This document shows positions 5,985 to 7,806 of a DNA stretch of 7,806 nucleotides, one piece after another. The stretch lies in the NCBI GenBank assembly GCA_024641725.1, contig JAHECM010000097.1:1-7806 (forward strand), read 5' to 3'. The DNA is from Limnohabitans sp. (GTDB taxonomy: Bacteria > Pseudomonadota > Gammaproteobacteria > Burkholderiales > Burkholderiaceae_C). The translations under genes were made by a program, and so were the position numbers. Every line of letters begins with the position of its first letter. The stretch's first letter is position 1. The notes under the pieces are model-generated. The model was given only the letters and a program-made list of their open reading frames with translations. It searched no databases and had not been told where the DNA came from.

Positions 5985-6680
5985 ATGCTCAAAGTAGACA
6001 ACCTCCACGCCTATTACGGCAAAAGCCATGTGCTGCATGGCGTCAATTTTTCGGTGGGCGAGGGCGAAATCGTGGCGCTGCTCGGGCGCAACGGTTCAGG
6101 CCGATCCACCACGGCCAAAGCCGTCATGGGCTTGGTGGACTGCCAAGGCAGCATCGACTGGAAGGGCGGGGCCATTCAGGGCAAAAAGGCTTATGAAGTG
6201 GCGCATTTGGGCATTGGTTATGTGCCTGAAAACCGAGATATTTTCCCTAAGCTCACGGTGCACCAAAACCTGCAGCTCGGCCAAAAAGGCACAGGCAAAG
6301 GCTCGCGCTGGTCGTTTGATGACATGTACGCCATGTTCCCGCGCCTCAAAGAACGCGAGCACACCGAGGCGGGCGTGCTCTCGGGCGGTGAGCAACAAAT
6401 GCTAACGCTGTGCCGCACCCTCATGGGCGACCCCGACCTCATCATCATTGACGAGCCTACCGAAGGCTTGGCCCCCAAAATTGTGGAGCTGGTGGGCCAG
6501 TACTTGCAGCAACTCAAGGCCCGAGGCATTTCGGTCCTGTTGATCGAGCAAAAGCTCACGATCGCCATGAACATCTCTGACCGCGCCTTGGTCATGGGAC
6601 ACGGCTCCATCGTGTTTGACGGCACCCCTGACGAGCTGCGCGCCAACACCTACATTCGCAAGGAGTGGCTGGAAGTTTGA
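5985..6680 (+). CDS. livF: LIV/HAAT-family ABC transporter ATP-binding protein (LivF type) with Arg in Walker A
   Basis: This is the second cytoplasmic ATPase subunit, 231 residues, the normal LivF length. It starts one base after the livG stop. The Walker A region reads GRNGSGRST (34-42), so the phosphate-binding lysine is Arg40, encoded by CGA at 6102-6104. Other motifs are PENRDIF with Glu82 at the Q-loop position, the signature LSGGEQQ (132-138), Walker B LIIIDEP (152-158) with Glu157, and IEQK with Gln189 at the switch-His position. Glu at the Q-loop and Gln at the switch are also seen in E. coli LivF as I recall it, so they are type features. The Walker A Arg is not present in E. coli LivF. 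Reverting CGA to a lysine codon needs two base changes, which argues against a single sequencing error. The signature is consensus and would serve LivG's intact ATP site. Confidence 0.95.
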   Translation: MLKVDNLHAYYGKSHVLHGVNFSVGEGEIVALLGRNGSGRSTTAKAVMGLVDCQGSIDWKGGAIQGKKAYEVAHLGIGYVPENRDIFPKLTVHQNLQLGQKGTGKGSRWSFDDMYAMFPRLKEREHTEAGVLSGGEQQMLTLCRTLMGDPDLIIIDEPTEGLAPKIVELVGQYLQQLKARGISVLLIEQKLTIAMNISDRALVMGHGSIVFDGTPDELRANTYIRKEWLEV

Positions 6681-6700
6681 GCCCAGCGGCTTTGTCGCCT

Positions 6701-6729
6701 AAGGGTCTTTACTGAGGGCTTTGGCCCTT
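6701..6729 (+). terminator. Weak terminator candidate after livF
   Basis: Two alternative small hairpins overlap here. AGGGC (6715-6719) pairs with GCCCT (6724-6728) over a TTTG loop, and AAGGGTC (6701-6707) can instead pair with GGCCCTT (6723-6729). No T-tract follows directly, so termination is uncertain. The region also overlaps the proposed -35 element of the next gene. Confidence 0.3.
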
Positions 6730-6750
6730 GCAGAGACCTCTTGTTATGGT
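6721..6750 (+). promoter_or_regulatory. Weak sigma-70-type promoter candidate for the beta-oxidation gene
   Basis: TTGGCC (6721-6726) and TATGGT (6745-6750) are separated by 18 nt and match the consensus hexamers only partly. The placement directly before the palindrome at 6751-6774 makes sense for a repressible promoter, because the operator would cover the start site. This is inferred from position and weak matches only. Confidence 0.3.
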
Positions 6751-6774
6751 AAAAACGAACGGTCGTTCTTTTTT
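6751..6774 (+). promoter_or_regulatory. Palindromic operator candidate, TetR-family style
   Basis: GAACG (6757-6761) and CGTTC (6764-6768) form an inverted repeat around GT. After one mismatch (C6756/T6769), five A residues (6751-6755) mirror five T residues (6770-6774), giving a 24-nt near-palindrome. AACG-NN-CGTT cores are known for TetR-family regulators of acyl-CoA catabolism such as PaaR. It lies 28 nt before the start of a hydratase/dehydrogenase gene, which suggests control by an acyl-CoA-responsive repressor. The regulator is not encoded in the window. Confidence 0.6.
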
Positions 6775-6802
6775 CTAATTCTTCACCCCAAGGAACTGCA
6801 GC

Positions 6803-7806
6803 ATGACAGCTGAATACAAAGTCCACGGCGACGTGGCGGTCATCACCCTGATGAACCCGCCCGTCAACGGCCTGGGCCTGGCCACGCGCCAAGGCATCAC
6901 CAACGGCCTGGAGCAGGCCAACAACGACGCAGCCGTCAAAGCCATCGTCATCACCGGTGGTGGCAAGGCCTTTTCTGGCGGCGCCGACATCAAAGAATTC
7001 GGCTCCCCCAAGGCGCTGCAAGAACCCAATTTGCTGAGCGTCATCCGCGCTTGCGAGAACTCGACCAAGCCCGTGGTCGCGGCCATTCACTCGGTCGCCA
7101 TGGGCGGCGGCTTGGAGTTGGCCCTGGGCTGCCACTACCGCATCGCGGCCCCCGGCACCAGCATTGCGCTGCCCGAAGTCAAACTGGGCTTGATTCCCGG
7201 CGCGGGTGGCACTCAGCGCCTGCCACGCGTCATTGGCGTCGAAGCGGCACTCAACATGATCGTCAGCGGCGAAGCCATCAAGAGCGAGATGCTGGCCATG
7301 CTGCCCGGCCAAAAGCTGTTTGATGCGATGGCCAAGTCGGCTGAATCGTTGCCCGAAGAAGCGCTGGCCCTGGCCCGCAAAGTGGCCGCCCAGCACGCCG
7401 ACGGCAGCCCGCTGCCCCTGGTGCGCAACCTGCCATGCAAGCACCCCCTGGGTGATGCCTACTTCGGCTTCACACGCAACATGGTCAAGGGCATGGCCAA
7501 AAACCTGCCTGCACCGCTCAAGTGTGTGGACGCCGTCGAGGCCGCCACCAAGAAGAAATTCGACGACGGCATGGCCTTCGAGCGTGACATCTTCATCAAC
7601 CTGATGTGGACGCCCGAGTGCCGTTCACTGCGCCACATTTTTGTGGCCGACCGTGCGGCCAGCAAGATCCCCGACGTGCCCGAAGACACGCCCAAGCGCG
7701 ACATCAAGGCTGTGGCCGTCATTGGCGCAGGCACCATGGGCGGCGGCATTTCCATGAACTTCTTGAACGCGGGCATCCCGGTCAAGATGCTGGAGATGAA
7801 GCAAGA
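6803..7806 (+). CDS. Bifunctional enoyl-CoA hydratase / 3-hydroxyacyl-CoA dehydrogenase, 3'-truncated by window edge
   Basis: This FadB/FadJ/peroxisomal-bifunctional-type enzyme would hydrate trans-2-enoyl-CoA and then oxidise the 3-hydroxyacyl-CoA with NAD+, the middle steps of beta-oxidation. The ATG is supported by AAGGAA (6790-6795), 7 nt upstream. The frame stays open for 334 residues to the window end; full-length relatives are about 700. The N-terminal crotonase domain shows KAFSGGADIKEF (55-66, oxyanion hole), MGGGLELALG with Glu105, and LPEVKLGLIPGAGGTQRLPR with Glu125. These two glutamates are spaced 20 residues apart, like E. coli FadB Glu119 and Glu139, so hydratase activity looks intact. 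A linker at about 190-300 leads into a Rossmann NAD site, VAVIGAGTMGGG, with GAGTMG at 308-313. The remaining dehydrogenase part is out of view. A palindromic operator candidate lies upstream. Whether it is closer to FadB, FadJ or a specialised acid-degradation paralogue cannot be decided here. Confidence 0.94.
   Translation, partial: MTAEYKVHGDVAVITLMNPPVNGLGLATRQGITNGLEQANNDAAVKAIVITGGGKAFSGGADIKEFGSPKALQEPNLLSVIRACENSTKPVVAAIHSVAMGGGLELALGCHYRIAAPGTSIALPEVKLGLIPGAGGTQRLPRVIGVEAALNMIVSGEAIKSEMLAMLPGQKLFDAMAKSAESLPEEALALARKVAAQHADGSPLPLVRNLPCKHPLGDAYFGFTRNMVKGMAKNLPAPLKCVDAVEAATKKKFDDGMAFERDIFINLMWTPECRSLRHIFVADRAASKIPDVPEDTPKRDIKAVAVIGAGTMGGGISMNFLNAGIPVKMLEMKQ

Noticed and set aside
6650..7444. 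A 264-codon minus-strand open frame over the hydratase/dehydrogenase gene
   Set aside because: It is codon-aligned with the sense gene, runs through the operator region, and has no recognisable domain.

Overview
The window reads as a chromosomal segment from a GC-rich betaproteobacterium, most likely Burkholderiales and probably Comamonadaceae. I base this on the strong G/C preference at third codon positions, the rarity of TTA, CTA and TCA codons, and the style of the proteins. No database search was possible, so the taxon is inference. All genes lie on the + strand. I see no tRNA, rRNA, CRISPR array, insertion sequence or phage gene.

Layout. (1) 1-1329: the C-terminal 442 residues of an AMP-forming acyl-CoA ligase whose start lies upstream of the window. 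(2) 1330-1460: a structured leader or intergenic region with one long GC-rich hairpin and two smaller ones. (3) 1461-2693: a secreted periplasmic binding protein of the branched-chain amino acid type. (4) 2694-2882: an intergenic region with two long hairpins, the second resembling an intrinsic terminator. (5) 2883-6680: four tightly packed genes, livH, livM, livG and livF, encoding two permeases and two ATPases of a LIV/HAAT-family ABC importer. They are spaced by 3 nt, a 4-nt overlap and 1 nt. (6) 6681-6802: an intergenic region with a weak promoter candidate and a palindromic TetR-type operator candidate. (7) 6803-7806: the N-terminal 334 residues of a bifunctional enoyl-CoA hydratase/3-hydroxyacyl-CoA dehydrogenase, cut by the window end.

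How the parts fit. The binding protein would capture a solute in the periplasm, LivHM would move it across the inner membrane, and LivGF would power transport. The flanking acyl-CoA ligase and beta-oxidation enzyme suggest that the solute may be a carboxylic acid that is activated to a CoA thioester and beta-oxidised, rather than leucine, isoleucine or valine. This is inference from gene order.

The most interesting signal is in the two ATPases. LivF has Arg instead of the Walker A lysine, and LivG has LTYAEQ where an LSGGQ/LSYGEQ-type signature is expected. These two changes fall in the same composite ATP site of a LivG-LivF heterodimer, while the opposite site keeps consensus motifs. The importer may therefore have one catalytic and one degenerate ATP site. 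Otherwise the window is an ordinary catabolic/transport locus, and I see no wholly new system.
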